The notes under the pieces are model-generated. The model did not search any database. It had not been told where the DNA came from and saw only the letters and a list, made by a program, of their open reading frames with translations. From the NCBI RefSeq assembly GCF_900634625.1, contig NC_041036.1:15991025-16055024 (forward strand): DNA of 64,000 bases, written 5' to 3'. Made by a program: the position numbers and the translations under genes. The stretch is from Parambassis ranga. Taxonomy: Eukaryota; Chordata; Actinopteri; Ambassidae. Shown here one piece after another: positions 33,301-48,300 of the stretch (its first letter is position 1; each line of letters begins with the position of its first letter).

Positions 33301-36300
33301 CAGTTGATAGTATGACTTCTGATTTGATTAGCTTCAAAAGTTAGCAATTGTGGAGAGCAGCATGCAATCATAGACATTAAATAGTATTATATATAAAACA
33401 GCTAGTTTATTGTGGAAAGAAACATAAATCAATTTTCTTGTTTTGTGGAACATGTACTGAGAGCTATTAAAGCTTTCATGATCTCCTTTCAGCGATGCCA
33501 TGCTTTTTCCTCTTACATTTGGTAACCATCCATGAAAACAAGTTTTCATGGGTGACTATAAAAAGACCCACAGGCGCAGGAAGAGGTTATTCAAGGCTGT
33601 TTCCACAATTGCTTGGAAGAAATGGTTTTGATAAAAAGGTGGACAGCAATTACCTGCTACATAATAATCAATAATGCTGTCTCTGCAGCACATTAATGAA
33701 ATTTCAGGCAATTCAACTTTTGGTAACACATCAACTAATTGTTGACAGCCAATGCTTATGAACGCCTAATATTTCCTAGTCTGCTGAGTGAATGAAAACA
33801 CACCAACACAACTCCATCAGCTGAACTGTTGGGGTCAGAATAACAAGGACCTTTCGATCTATTGCAGACCTATTGCTGTGCTGGTCAATCTGAGCATTTC
33901 CTAAGGGTTTGAACTGAACTGGTCTAAAACAAAAATATGAACATCTCCAACAGACTGTCTGAGAGAAAGCTGAGCACTCTGTGTCTGTAGGTGTCTGTGC
34001 AACAATGGCTTCCTGCTGCTTGGTGATATTAGAATTGAAATGCCATTCTCATAGCAGCTCAAAGCAACACCCCAAAAATGCTAGACTGTGAGAGTACTTT
34101 CTCATAATACCTTTTTGTATTTGCAAGGGTTGCAACTTGGCAACTACTCTTGTGTAAATTACCCCAGGACACATCTATTAATATAAGCACAGACTTACAG
34201 AGGGTTCCCAGTGACGGAGCAGATGAGGCTGAGTGAGTCGCCCTCTCTCAAAATGCCAGTAGGAGGAACGATTCGCACTGTGGGTGCAACTGGAGAGAAG
34301 AAAAAAAGGGGTACACATGAGTGTATGCACAAGAAAGAGTGAAGAAAGGCAAGAAAAAAACAAAATGGAGCTCAGATCAGAAACATCAGGGAGGAAGAGG
34401 AGACAGGGAACAAAAAGGAGAAACAAGGGAAAAGTGAGAAAGTGACAAGAGGTAGGGTCTTTAACATCTGTTTCCAAGGCAACCAGCTGACAATCCTACG
34501 GCTGAGACACCTGTTATCATAAGCAGCCCACCGCTCCAGCAGCTGCTGTACTGCACTTACTTCAGTAACAGAGCGATGGGAAGCCAAACCCACACTGACG
34601 GCCGGTCATTATTGCCAGTTCTCTGGTTGCAGGAACCCCACGCACACAGATTGACAAAGATGATGAATATTAATCATTCTGATCTATCAACAAACATTAA
34701 TATACGAGTGGCACATTAACTGAGCTCAGGAGCGATGCAGCAGTACTTGCAGAATATGAATCATATCACCAGCTGTAAATATTTATACATGCCTGTGGAC
34801 TGACTGTCCAAAAACTATTGACAGATTGCAGCATAGGAATGACAAGGAATCCTGATACCAGAGAGAACAAACAGAGTAATTGGATGTGCTGGGTTGTTGA
34901 ATAACATGAGAGCAAATGTAGGAGGAGAAAAAAAGAATTGTATCTACTCTGAGCAGCTGTTCTCCTCGTATATAAATACTGTATCCAATGCATTAGTATA
35001 AAGTATCAGGGATCCAAATGCAGAAATAAATACATCAACTACGCACAAAGTTCATTGTTCTGCATTTTAAAGAAAATTTACAAACAAAAATAATTAAACA
35101 TCATCAAATTGTAATCCTACTGAACTGAGAGCAAGTAACAGCTGTGTTCCTCATCACATCAAAACACAAAAGGCATGGACGTCAATCGAACTTGGGATGT
35201 TTGATAGGAATTTACATTTCACAGATATTAAATTATGAATTTTAGACTTCTTTTTATTAAAAAATATGGATTACAGCTATCTGACATTTTCTGCATTAAT
35301 CCTACTGAAGCATCTACAGATTTGTGAGAACACAGAGAATACGGCTTAAAAATAAAAATGTGGATCAGTCTGAACTTGTTGCCCTGAGTGAATATTAACC
35401 TTAAACCAGTGATAAATTTAAATTCCTTTCAGTATTTTTTCTGAGTTTTGCCTTCTTAAAATGGACATTAGATTTCGGTGCATACAGATTTGTGCAAATA
35501 AGCCAGTGAAGATCAAGCAATCCCAAAACAGCACTGGGATCTTTGCAGATGAATTTTTTCTTTTTCTGTGTGTGTGTGTGTGTGTGTGTGTGCAAGTTTG
35601 GGGAGGGGGGGTGTTAGCTTCCAGACCAGGGACTCAAACCTGGCCACAGGCCTATTTCTGCCAGCTCCCTTCAAGACAAGATTTGTATGTATTAGGTTTT
35701 AATGAGAGCTGCTCTCATTCAGTGCAGCTCTGAATCCCACTCTGTTAAAAACCCGGACTGTGTATAAATGAGCCTTATTGTAAAATGAGATATCCACCAT
35801 TTGAAAAATGAAGCTCTACCCTGACAAGATCATTGCAAGCTTTAAAGTAAAACACTCTAATGAATAGCACTGGGGTAGCAGCTTAAGTGACAGGCAGAAC
35901 AAAGTGTGCTGTTGAAATATTTGGCAATGAACATTATGGCACTGCATTTGTCTGGACGATGGGTAAAAAGTCTTCTAATATACACATTTGGATTCAACAG
36001 AGACTTACAATACACATCCAGGCGGTAATGTCGGACCCTCTTCTGCCCACTCAGGGCTGGGTGGAATGCCTCACAGCTCATTGCAGCCCCGTTGTCTTTC
36101 CTTTCTACCGGGATGCGGATGGTGCTGGAAACGCTGAACGTCTTCCCGTTGTCCTGCTGGGATACAACACCTGCAGACAGGGAACAGAGAGGATGGAATA
36201 AAAGTGAATGAAAGAATACAGGTGAAGGCCCAAGGAAGTTACAGCAGCCAAAACATGTTCCTGCTTTCTTTTTCCCTGCTGAGACATCACACCTATGGGA

Positions 36301-39300
36301 GACGGAGGGTTTTGGATGAGAACACCGAGGGGGGTGTGGAAGGAGCGACCAGACAGAAACGGAAAAACTTAGTGACTGATGAATGAGTTGTTTAGAGCTT
36401 CACCGGGTACCTGTGGAGGAAAGGATGAAGAACAGAAAAAGAAAGACAGAGTATAGAAAGCAATTTGCATCTATATTTCATGGCAATTATGAGCAGCAGC
36501 ACAGTTTGTTTGCAGATGGTGAATCAACGGATGTTTTGTGAAAGAAAGAGCGAGAGAGATGGAGGAGAGAGAAAGATAAAAGAGAGAATATGCACAACCC
36601 AATTGAGATTTTAACTGAGCCAGACACGGAGAGAGAGAGGGACGTCAAAGGAGCAGAGCGAGAGAAGAAAGGGAGACGAGAGAGGGGCCCATAGACAGAG
36701 AGTGAGGGCAGCAAAACAAGCATCAGAGATATGTGTATATGGGGTGGGGGTTGGGGGGGGGCATACATGAAAAAGGATGATACCAGCACTAAGGCAGCTG
36801 CAGAGTGGAAGAATGATGCAAGAGAAAATGAGGGAAAGAAGAAGGTGTGGAAGGACAACGGTGGGGTCAAACCAGCGGGACTTGACATGGTCACGTACTG
36901 AGAGTTTGTGCTTGTTTAGGCAGAATACAATATGACTTATATCGCGCTGAGTTTTCAATTATTGCTGGCAAGCAAATGAAAACAGGCATAATCGAAGTGC
37001 GAGGGATGACAGCAGTGTGTGTGTGTGTGGGTGTGGGTGTGTGTGCAGATGAGCAGGAAAAAAGGGAGTGGTGGGAAGATAGTGTCTTAATTAAAGAGTG
37101 CCTCCCATATCTGTTGGGATCTGCTTCTAACCTTTAGTGTCACAGTTCATTTACCTCAGGGCCAAGAGAAATGGAGGAAAAAAGGAGAGGAAACAGGAGA
37201 GGAAACAGGAGAGAGAGAAGTTTTTTTCGGGAAGAAGATGACACAACAGAGCTAAAAGTATGGGCTCTGTCTCTTTAAATCTAAGCTCTTTGCCACCAAA
37301 TAACCATGCAGTCAGCAGTGAAATTTAGAGAAAAAAGACCAGCTGTAAGAGAGAGAAAGGACAGAGAGTGAAGAGGCAGAGCATGGTGACAGGTGTGTTG
37401 TGACAAAAAAAAAGAAAGGAGGCCTGATAAAAGAGACACTGAGTCAGACAAAAATAGACAACGGCTGATGTGAAGTTTAAAAAGGCAAAATAATACTTAC
37501 TGCATGTTCAAAAAACAGTTAACACCTATGATGCATTACTTTATCCTTGAATTGATGAATAACAAAACACAACAATGACTTGACTTTTGAACAATGTCGT
37601 CTGTGTTTATTTAAAAAATGGAGGTAAAACTGATTTAAAGAAACTGCCATAATCCTTGCTCAGCCAACTGAACAAGGATTTGAGGAACTCAAATCAAACT
37701 CAGCATTATACACAAATGCTAATTTAATGGCAGATTTCATGCTGAGGTTAAAGAGTCTGAAAGCTTTGGAAAACGCTCAGATGTATTATTGAGTGAAGTG
37801 CCCCTTTAACTGAGAGAGGCTTAGGGAGACAGCAAAGTTAGAAAGAAGGACAGATCAAGGTAAGAGACCGAGCAGCAGAGTTTGAAAAATGATGAATTAA
37901 TCTACTGTATGTCTAAAGAAGAGGTACAGTGGGAAAAAATAGTAAGCTGGTGAGTGTGCAGCCTTTGAGCTTTCATGTAATAGTCAGACTGTCGGATTGT
38001 GTGCAAATAAAAAGTGAAATAAAAATTTCAGGAGTGAGATCAGCAAGAGACATACAGTATAAAGAGGGAAGGAATATATCTGTTCTGGGAGAAAAAAGAC
38101 AGGTGGGCACAGGAAATAGATGAAATATTTCTGATGTGTCCTTAATTGCTATATACTTCTTCAATAAAGTTGTAATTTCTCCTTAAAAACTAAAGAAATG
38201 TTCACTCTATGGGTCCAAAAATGTTTGATTAGAATCTTAACCTCTATATATCTTGCAGAGAATAATGGATTAAAACACAGCAAATAAGAAGAAAGGAGAT
38301 TTTGCCCAGACTTTCATTTTCTCCACCCAGTTGCCCATCCATCCATCTATGTCTACCTGCTCCTATCAAATCCACCTGCCAGTCTCCCCACCAACCCATC
38401 CATCATCCATCCATTCATTCATCTTGTATTCCCCTCAATCTGTAATATCATCCTACCATTTCACATCACCTGCCCTCTATTATCTCATTAACTTCCCCAT
38501 TTATCTCCCATAATCATCAAGATCATCTGTCAGCCACATGCTGCTACCTGGAATCTCTCGGCCATTACGCATCCAGCGCAGGGTGGTGGCAGGCTTGCTG
38601 CGCGGCGACACACAGGTGAGCTCCACCTCACCGCCCTCCACAGCCTCCTGCTTCACCTCCACCGTTGGCGTCTCGGGGGGCACCAAAACCGAGAGAGTTG
38701 CCACCTGGTGATGAGTGGCGTCCGTGTAGAGCTGGCAGAAGTAGCCGCCCTCATCCGACACGCTGACGTTGGTCAGTGTGATGAGTACCAGCCGTGGCGT
38801 GAAGAGCACCATCTGGAAACGGTCGTCCTTCAAGGCTGGAGTTGTGCAGGTATAGAGGAGATCGTAGAAGAGGGATGAAGGTGGGGGAGGAAGTGAAACA
38901 GTGTGAGTTGGCATTGTGGTGGAGGAAGGAAGTGGAGAGGGGAGAAGAAAGGAAGGGCAGAAAGGACAGGAAGGAGAGGCATGATGAGTTCAACAAAATT
39001 CTGTTTGGTAATATTAAAGATTAAATTTAAATCAATACATTGTGTAGAGAGAGAATAAAGGCACAAATGGAAAACAACACAGACAACACACAAAAATCTC
39101 TTTTCTCTGGGTCAGTGTAGTTGATTCAATTTTTCAGATTTTTTGCAGACAGAGCACTGGAAAGAATTGCTTTTGTCACAGTGCTTTGCTTGATCGAAGC
39201 ACACACACACACACACACACACCTGCCTGCCATATTTCAACTTGTTTTAATACATTTCACTGGCAGGCTTAGATAAGAAGCATCTTTCAGACGGACGCAG

Positions 39301-42300
39301 ATCTTCCACATGCAGGAGCTGTTTGGTTATTGACAAGCAGTTCTACCTGTACAAGCTTTGAGCCATAGAAGATAGACTTAATTGCTATTTTGTTTTACTT
39401 CATTGTTCAGTCAGACAGGCAGTCAGACTTCTGCTTCTGTTTTGAAGTGGTGGCTGCAGTTTGGACGTCTTTGTTGCACGGTTATTTTTGCTGCAAAATG
39501 ACATCACAAAGAAGAATTCAGTGCAAAAAATGCACCACTGCAGGAATGCAACAACACCTGTAGATGTAGGGGAATTGGGTCTGCCACTGACAGATTAACA
39601 CCAAGAGCTGTAACTACATGTACTTTTATTTCATTGCAATTACAGTTTTGGAGGTGTAAAAGGGTTAGCACTCTCCAGCAGCCTGTGGTTGCAGGTAATT
39701 TGCCAATAACATATTGCAGCTTGCTATAGCTGGTCTATGTTTCATTTTTTCCTATGTAACTTTGAAAATACAGTACATTACTGTTTTGCATTCAGTCATT
39801 CGCAAATATATTTAACAGCATCACAGAAGCAAGGGCTGCTTTAATTAAGTGGTGTGACATTTTCAGCTTTGGATTCAGTTCTTTTTTTTTGGCCTCAAGA
39901 TAGGTTTCTCTGTATTAGCAGGCAGTCAGTTCTATCTCCCTCAGTCTGGAACGAGTGCAGCTTTCACCGTCTAATTTGTGATGTCACTCCCGTGGACAGT
40001 TCCGCTGAGTAAAAATTGCAAAACATGGGTGAAATAGTGGTGGTGGCAGAACCCCAGATGATTTGCTTCTCTGGAATTGATAGTACTGCTAAATCTAAAG
40101 CTTGGTTTGATATTAAAAAAAAAAAAAGTTCAGAGAGAGTTTGCAAAGTCTGTCTCCGTGGAGAAGCTTCAGGCTTGCCATTGATACATCATAATGGATT
40201 TTTTTGGTCCTCTCATTTCCAGCTTTTTTGGGGTAGGGTTGGGGGGGTGTTTGTTTATTTTCCTGTACACAGATATTGGACGATCCTAAACCAGAATGTA
40301 TTCATTCATTCTCTTTGTAAGTGCTTGCTTTATTCCTCTGTAAACTCATTTCTAATTGGTGTCTTATTGTTCAACTTATTAGGTTTTAATCATTAGTGTT
40401 TTAATTGAAGAACTCGCTAACTCTTTTGAAAAGTGCTACAGTATGCAGATGATTCTTATTATGTAACTGAAATTATTTTAGGAACACTATTAAACTGAGA
40501 GCTGCAATTAAATTTGAGTCAGTGAGAGAGAGGCTAAATACCACTACTACTTTGGGTAAATATATCAGTTCAGACTGTGTAAAACTGCAGCAACAGTCAG
40601 TCCCTTCACCAAGGATCTATAACCACAATTTCACTGTCACATCAAATAATGTACAAAGGAGAAAAAAGAGATGAGGTGAACATAACAACTTTTGTCACTA
40701 TAAAAAAAGAGTTGAATCAATGGCAAGAAAAATGCTGATAATAACAAATAACGCTAATAACAGTCTGTGGGTGACAGTGGCTCAATGTCCATAGATTCTC
40801 ATAAACACCACTTAGACTCACTTTGTATTGACTTCACTGAGAAATCTCACTCGCTCTTCGTCTGGTTTATTTTGTCCCTTACTTCTTTCCTTTTTTTTTG
40901 TATCGGATTTGCCTCACAGGGAGAAAAGAAGACACTTCCCTGACCGACCGCTTTGCAGCACAATTCACAACATAGCACAGATACTCAGATATTGGATTTG
41001 TGGGTGTATGAGTGCATGTGATAGTGGTGGTCAAAGAAACTATGAGAGAAATAGACTTATATAACTTCAAAATGCAGCAGGTGGGATACAATAATATATA
41101 GGGACAAAAATCCACAGGAGAGACAGTAGCCCAGAGTGATGGAGAGACTCAATTTCTTTCCTGGAAGTGCACCTCAATAATCTCTCCACCCTGCATCACC
41201 AAGATTTCTGCTCCACAGGGAGCATTGTTAGAGTCATTGCCATAGATATATCTTTTTTCCCCTTCCCTAAACTAAATGGCAACTAAATGTCAGACTTCTG
41301 TACAAGACCAAGTTCACCTTTATTGTCCTGCCTCATTTGCATGCTGAGGAGAGAGAGAGGGAGACATGGACCACTGTGGAGATGGGGGTTCATTTTGTTA
41401 GTTCCACTGCTCTATTACAGCTATCTGTCCCAGCAATCTCATAAAACACACCCCCAACTGGTTGCTCGCTTGCAAAACAGGCAACCTAATTCATTGCACT
41501 TAACTGCAGCAGCTCTATCTGGGCAGTGTGGAATGGATCAGAGAAAGGCCTCCGTTTGTAGGCTTGTAATCTGGGTGGCAGATGGGCTACAGGCAGAAGA
41601 TGGAGTAAATGTGAAGACACAGAGACAGAGCCAGAGTGGGATGTCATTTACATACCTCGAAAATGTCCCCCAATGAGGCTTTTTGGTGCTTACAGGAGCC
41701 AAATTCGTTATAGCTAGCTATCTATATTTCATACTTTGGATCATCTCCCAATGACATGCCTCGCTTTGCCCATTCTTTCCGTTGCTGTGCCTTCCTAACC
41801 TTCTGTCCCTTTTCGATCCCCCTCTCCATGCACTCTTTTCACTACTATCTCGTTTTCTCTTTCATTCTGGCCTCCACACCTTTCCCCCCTACTCGTTCTG
41901 ATTAGGCTTCCGAAGGGCGTGAGTCCATGTCTCTAGGGAGATCAGACAAGGCAGCTCTGTTTAAATACTTAATGGAACTTACCGGTTGTGCTGATCTAAT
42001 GGAATTGGGGGGAGAGTTGAAAGTAAGGTTTTCCAAAGCAGCAAACTCAACTACACAATTACGTCCGATCCGTGATCGAGGTGACTAACAAGCAAGGGGA
42101 AAGTGTGTAGAACAAAAGCATTTGAGTGCTGCACCTGTGAGCAGTGACAGCAACTATTTGTCTCAGGTTTTCTAGGTTTCTCATCAGAAAATCTTTGGTG
42201 ACTTTTATGTTGTAAGAGACTGTTCCTGTGGGGAGTGTGGGAGTCTCAATTATTGACTCAGTGTAGTTAAAAGTCAGAGAACTTTTAATAATCAGAATGT

Positions 42301-45300
42301 TGAAATTCACATATCCAGATTTCCAAAAGCCATATAATTGAATGGCATACAGGTATATTTTCTGCATTGGAAATATGACTTGTATATATACAAGTCATAT
42401 TATACAAGTCATATTTTTAACTTCCTATAAACTCATGATGCGAAAGCATTGCTGGAAATGCCCTTTCCATTATGTGGAGGTCAGTTACAGAAAATCAGCT
42501 ATTCATTATCTTAACATTTATGCATGGAGTTTTTTTTTGTTGACAATTGTTCATTTGAAGATGTCAACGCACTACTGGCAACTGTTTTTATTATTTCATA
42601 TACCACAAAACAGTTAAAGGATGTGTGAGTCTGGCTCTGCATTAAAAATCTTTATTAGGAGCCAGTTGCCTTGACAATATAGAAGGTGTTAACATCCTGT
42701 AATCAGTTATGCAGAGTAAATCTGATGGTGCTTTTTTTTGTTCAGCTTGAGCAACAGTGTAGCAGATTGAAAATTAAAATAATAATGTGTATGATACTCA
42801 GTGACATTCTGCCAGAGCAGCTTGAGAGAAGTTAGCTCGGCACACAGACCGCGCCCCCTCAGCCTTCCTCTCTAAATCAATGTGAGAAAATGATCACCTG
42901 TCACATAATTATAATAGATCAATCCTTTTGCACATGATAAGTAATAGAGCTTTTATAGAGTGACTGAGTGTTCACATCTTAGTATGAAGATGCCAGTAAA
43001 AGACACCGTTGAGAAGTCTGAACAATACCTGCACCAGTGCACATACTGTTCTCTTTTAATAAGAAGCAGAAGTACTACAGGTAAAATGTATTCAGGCTTA
43101 TTGATAGTAGTGGAGGTGTAGCTTTTTGTGTTGGTCAGGGGTGATTATTAAGAACCTATAGGACAACTAAATCATGGAGTTGTTATTGTTGTTAGTAATT
43201 TTACAAACATACTGATTTTACTTGGTTTCACATACCTTAATATTCCATTTAAAATGAATCTAAGGTACTTATTAGGACACTAGCCTGCAGTTTTCTCACA
43301 AGCTTGAACCAGCATGCACTAATATTCAGCTTCCTCTTAACTCTGAGCAGTTACAAACCACTGTTAGTCACCATAGCCTCAAGCCCAAACTAGTAACTTA
43401 TTGCATAGATTACATAGCGCATAAATATCTAATGCTAAACCACAAAACATAACATAGCTTATTTTAACTAAGCTGCCACAGAAATTTCAAAGGCGAAGTG
43501 AAATATCCTTGATCACTGTTCTTTCGCTCAGAGGTCTCCTAGCAGCACTAACAGAAAATCTGGCTAAGGTGGCAACTTTTGGCTTTAATAATTAAGAAAA
43601 AAACATGATAGTGTTATGTAGTGTTTGCCTACCCTGAGGCACTCATTGAGATCTGCCATTATCATAATATTGGTTACAATGATAATTTACCAAAAAGCTG
43701 CCTTTAAAAATATGATTGCTAAGGCTACGCTCTAATGAGGACTCTGATCTCATCACTAAGGTTAACAGTGGATTATGCAGAGAGCTACGAACTATGCTTT
43801 TAAAACAGTTACAGCAGTCACAGTGTTACGGCAGAGTGCAAAGCCAGCTTCTAAATTAAACAGGAGTTATCTGACTTCTTATCGTGAAATCACTTCAAAG
43901 ACAAAGTGAGGGCATTTGCAACAGCAAATATGTTAAATGTGAATGTTAGTGACTCACTGCTAATGTGTCCAAAAAAGCTCAGATGTCACTGAGGGGCAAA
44001 TGCACAGACACAAACAGATTCAATTTGCCTGTGGAGACAAATGTGGAGGCAGATACACACCGCGCGTTCCGTTGAAGAACAGAGTCTGCCGACGGGGATT
44101 CTGGATGACCACAATTGATCCATCGTAGTTCTGCAGGCGGCAGGAGATCTGGGCCGTGCCCCCCTCCAACACTGTCACATTCTCTGCTTGCACCGCCTGA
44201 CAACGGGCTGTGGGAGAGAGAGAGAGACAAAAACAGATAATGATATAGTGATACATAGGTTGGACAGTGGGAAGGAAAAAAGGGAGGGAAGAGAAAAGGG
44301 AGTAAAAGAGATGTTCTATACACACCTCTCCTGAGATTGAATGTTTCAAAATAAGGTACTTAAAGCATCCTTCATTTACTTGCCATTCATCATAAAGAAA
44401 CAACAAAGGCAGAAATGGAGAGGGGGAGGAATAGAGAGGAGGATAAAGATAAATAGATTGGGAACAAGAGTAGAGACACTAAAGGATTCAACAAGTAGGG
44501 TCCTTATGCATTCTTACGATTATAAAAGGGATGATTATAATTACTGCCATTCATTCCTTCACATGCATAAACACACACAGACGAATAGCCACATCCCCTC
44601 TGGCTACTCCAACACAATGCATCAACTCACACATTTGAATACATAATGCCTTATTAAATCACTAAGTGGCTGTTGGAAATTAGGCACGCACACACACACG
44701 CACACTTGAATGGACGCACAAACACAGACAAGGCCATATAAGGACTAACACACTCACAGGCGCCTCAACAGATCACTAAAGTGTGGCCCTGACACTACGT
44801 GCATGCATAATCAAATTGAAATGAAATAAAATTGCAGCCTTATTGTCGGAGTATATAGTTGGCTAAAGCAAAGACCTTTAGCTATAAATGCACTTCACAC
44901 ATTCTTTATTCCATTTCATCCAGGTGCACCCATTGATTACCCTCCATTAGTAAATGTGATGGTTCTTATTGCATGTAAGAAAAGAGAATAGAGCATTGGC
45001 TTTAGCCCATGTGAAACACCTAGGACACCTTTGTGTGCAAGTGTGCAAGTGTGTGTGCTTCACAGTGTTGGCACTAACAAATGAGGACAGAATAATGCAT
45101 GCAAGCAGAGCGACAGTCACACTTGCAGAAAGTTTCTCAGATAATCTTTCCAACAAACTTAAATGGCCCCTAAAAAATATTTTTAGACAAAGGCGCTGAG
45201 AACTAGCAGGGAGCCTCTTTGATGTTACTGACAGTTCAAGAGTCAGTAATGAGGAGGCTGATTATGCTCTGATTGTTGCACCCTCCGTGTTTGTGGGTCA

Positions 45301-48300
45301 GGCTGTTGACACGACTTGGCTGAGTCACACCTCCCGCTGGGCACAATGGACACGGAGCGCCGACGTTTGAATTCAAATGATTTGCAGAGCAATTAGTCAT
45401 ATGGTTCCAGCCAGGAGTGGAATGTGATTGCCTTGAAGAGTGTACCAGCTTTCTGGGCTTCCCAAACTAGTATTTACCAATTTGCATCCACATTTGCATT
45501 TCCCCTCTCCTTGGCAAAGTGCTGGCCGTGGGGAGGATTTAGAGGAGGAGCGACATCAATATCAAAGCACAATGATGAAGCAGGCAATGAGAAGGGCCGA
45601 TAAAGATGGCAGGACTATATATATATTTCACTGCTGAGTCTAGCAGTGTCTCTGAGCTCCGTAAAACACCTTCAGAAGGCAGGAAATGTTGTGAGACAAA
45701 CAGATGGTGGCTGCCATAGCAGGAGTTGCTGACTTGACTGCTTTGGGCCAAAATAAATGTCTGTATCTGCAACCAAGCGTGCCCTAAGTTTGTGTGTGTG
45801 TGTGAATGCACAATAGGTGTGCAAATGCAGGGGTGGGCATATTGCAATTAAGCTACTTCACATCATCTGATCCCTCAAACTTTTTCTAAATCTAATTCTC
45901 CTCTTGATTTTAATCTTGTTTAATGAAATACTCAAAGCCCACATATTCATCACATCAGAGGAAACACTGAGACACAGTGGATATTGAACTGAAGAAGGAA
46001 AGAAACCAAGAGAGAATAAAGACAAAGGAGACTAATACTCTATGGAACAAAAAAAAATCTTGACAATTACCACTAATTGTAGTCATTATTGCTCCCATTC
46101 TCTGCATCAATATTGTGATTCATATCGGGGGCCATCAGGCCCTGCCACTGCCATCCCAATTATTTTTCTAATGGCTGTTATTACTCATCACCATAACAAC
46201 TGGGCTGAGCCGCCATTGTTTTAAACAGGGGTAATTGTAATAGTGTTGCTGTGCATCCTGACAAAGTCAGTGCAGTGACTGTGTGTGATTAGTGACCCGT
46301 CAAAACCAACATTCAAACTGCAAAAGAAACTCCACACAAAGAAAAGCGGTCAAAAGTTTGCTTCTGGGAGAAGGCCAGCAAAATCTAATTAGCTGTCCGT
46401 TTGTACACTCACTTCTTCTGACAGCTGTCACCCCTTCAAAGGAAATTAGGTGCAGTGGCAGGGCAGAAAGGCGCAAAAAGAAAAGCAACAAAGAAACATA
46501 AAAATTAAAAATCATTTACGCCTGTTGCAAGCGGGACGGCTGACATCCGCTGATGCCTGCTGAGAGATGCCACCAAGAAACACCTGCTGCCTGCTGGTGG
46601 ATGAACCAAGAAAACAGGATTGGAGGGATGCAGAGACGGTGAGGAGGCTCCAACCAGGAAATGATAGCATGGAGTTAGGAAGTCATAGTTTGCTTATAAT
46701 AATAATGCAGCTGGTGGGGGTTGGACGAAATATACAAGAGATGACGCATATGCCTCCACTCCTGCTCGTAACGCAGCTGGGAACAGCACTTTAGTTTGAC
46801 TGTAGGTTTTATAGCCTGCCATTCATATCAAGGCCATGAGCCTGTGCCTTTGATCACCAGCATATCCTCAGAGAGAATGAAGAGGAGGAGGAGGAGGGAA
46901 TCAACCTCTGTGACAGAGGTATTAATCTCACCCCCATTAAAATCTGTGCCCATAATAAAATACTCCACAAGCATCGGCTCATATTAAGAGAGAATGCTGA
47001 GAGCAATCGATATCATGGTAGTGCACTGACGGCTATGATCAAAGGATAAATAAAAAAGTAGAGGGGGGGAACAACAACAATCACTTCTCTCTCCAACCAA
47101 GCGGGGGCAGTATTTCATAGCAGTGAATTGGTGCTTCTGCATCATTTGAAATGCCTCTACCCCTGCTGCCAAAGGCCTGAAAAAAAGAAGCCTTTATTTA
47201 CTACGTCAATAGACATCCGAGAGGGGCCATCATTTCAAAATACATAAACAAATAAATAAATAATAGGCGTGCAAATTCATAAGACAAGGCTGTTCGGGGG
47301 CCCGTCCTAATGGTCCCGCAATGGGGATGAGTTATAATCCAAGTGAGGAGGAGTGGGGGGGGGGGGGGGGGTAATAGAGGGAGGTGGATGAAAAGGAGGT
47401 GTGGAGAGTTAAAAGAAGGGGATTTGGGAGGCAGCCAGGTGGACTGCTGGCTCACCCTCGGTCACGGTAAATTCTAGAAACTGCCTCACTGGTGCAGGGT
47501 TAGCGAGCTGAATTACCGCCTTGCTGCGCCTCCTTCGGTTTCAGCCTCCCCTTATTTCTCTGCCTACCCCCATGTCTCTGAGAGTGTAAAAAGGTGAAGA
47601 TGGAACATAAAGACAAGCCACATGAAAGATGAACTGTCTCCATTTACCCCCCCCCCCTCCATGTATCCTTGATGCAGTGCAGTCACTGTCTCCCTATTCA
47701 TTATCTGTCATTATCTTTCAATTGGAAGTTGGCCAAGAGCCTGTGTTGTCTTTGCATGCTGTCCATGGATTTACAAGTGAATCGATGCTGGAGAGTACAA
47801 CACATAACCCCTTATGTTGTTGCTACTTTAATTAAAACAATAACAGCAAGCTCGTAGCTTCTACTCGTGCGGGGTCGTCCACTGGCAACTTCTCCATCAC
47901 TTCCCATCTGGATACACTTTTTTTCCTGCTGTCCCCTGAGTCTGTGAGGCAAGCCGGTTTCAGCTGCATGTATGCAAATGAGGTTCGCAGTGTTTGTGTG
48001 CCTGAGCTTGCATGAGTGTATATGTGTGGATGAACACTTGCTCTAGGTTAATCACAGAGCTTTGCAGTGTACTGACTCGACTCTATGAAACAGCTGACTT
48101 TGAGGTTCTTCTCCTCCAAACCTCCCTCTGCAGACCCAAAACTCTCCACCATTTCCCTCCACCCTCTTTCTCTTATTCAGTCTAAAATTATCACTCCATC
48201 TCTCAGAGGGAGCCAGAACTCTGCCAATCAAATCCAGCGCCAAGAAAAAAAATTCTCCCTCTATAAATAATACATAATCCTTTACAAATCTCTCTGCCGT

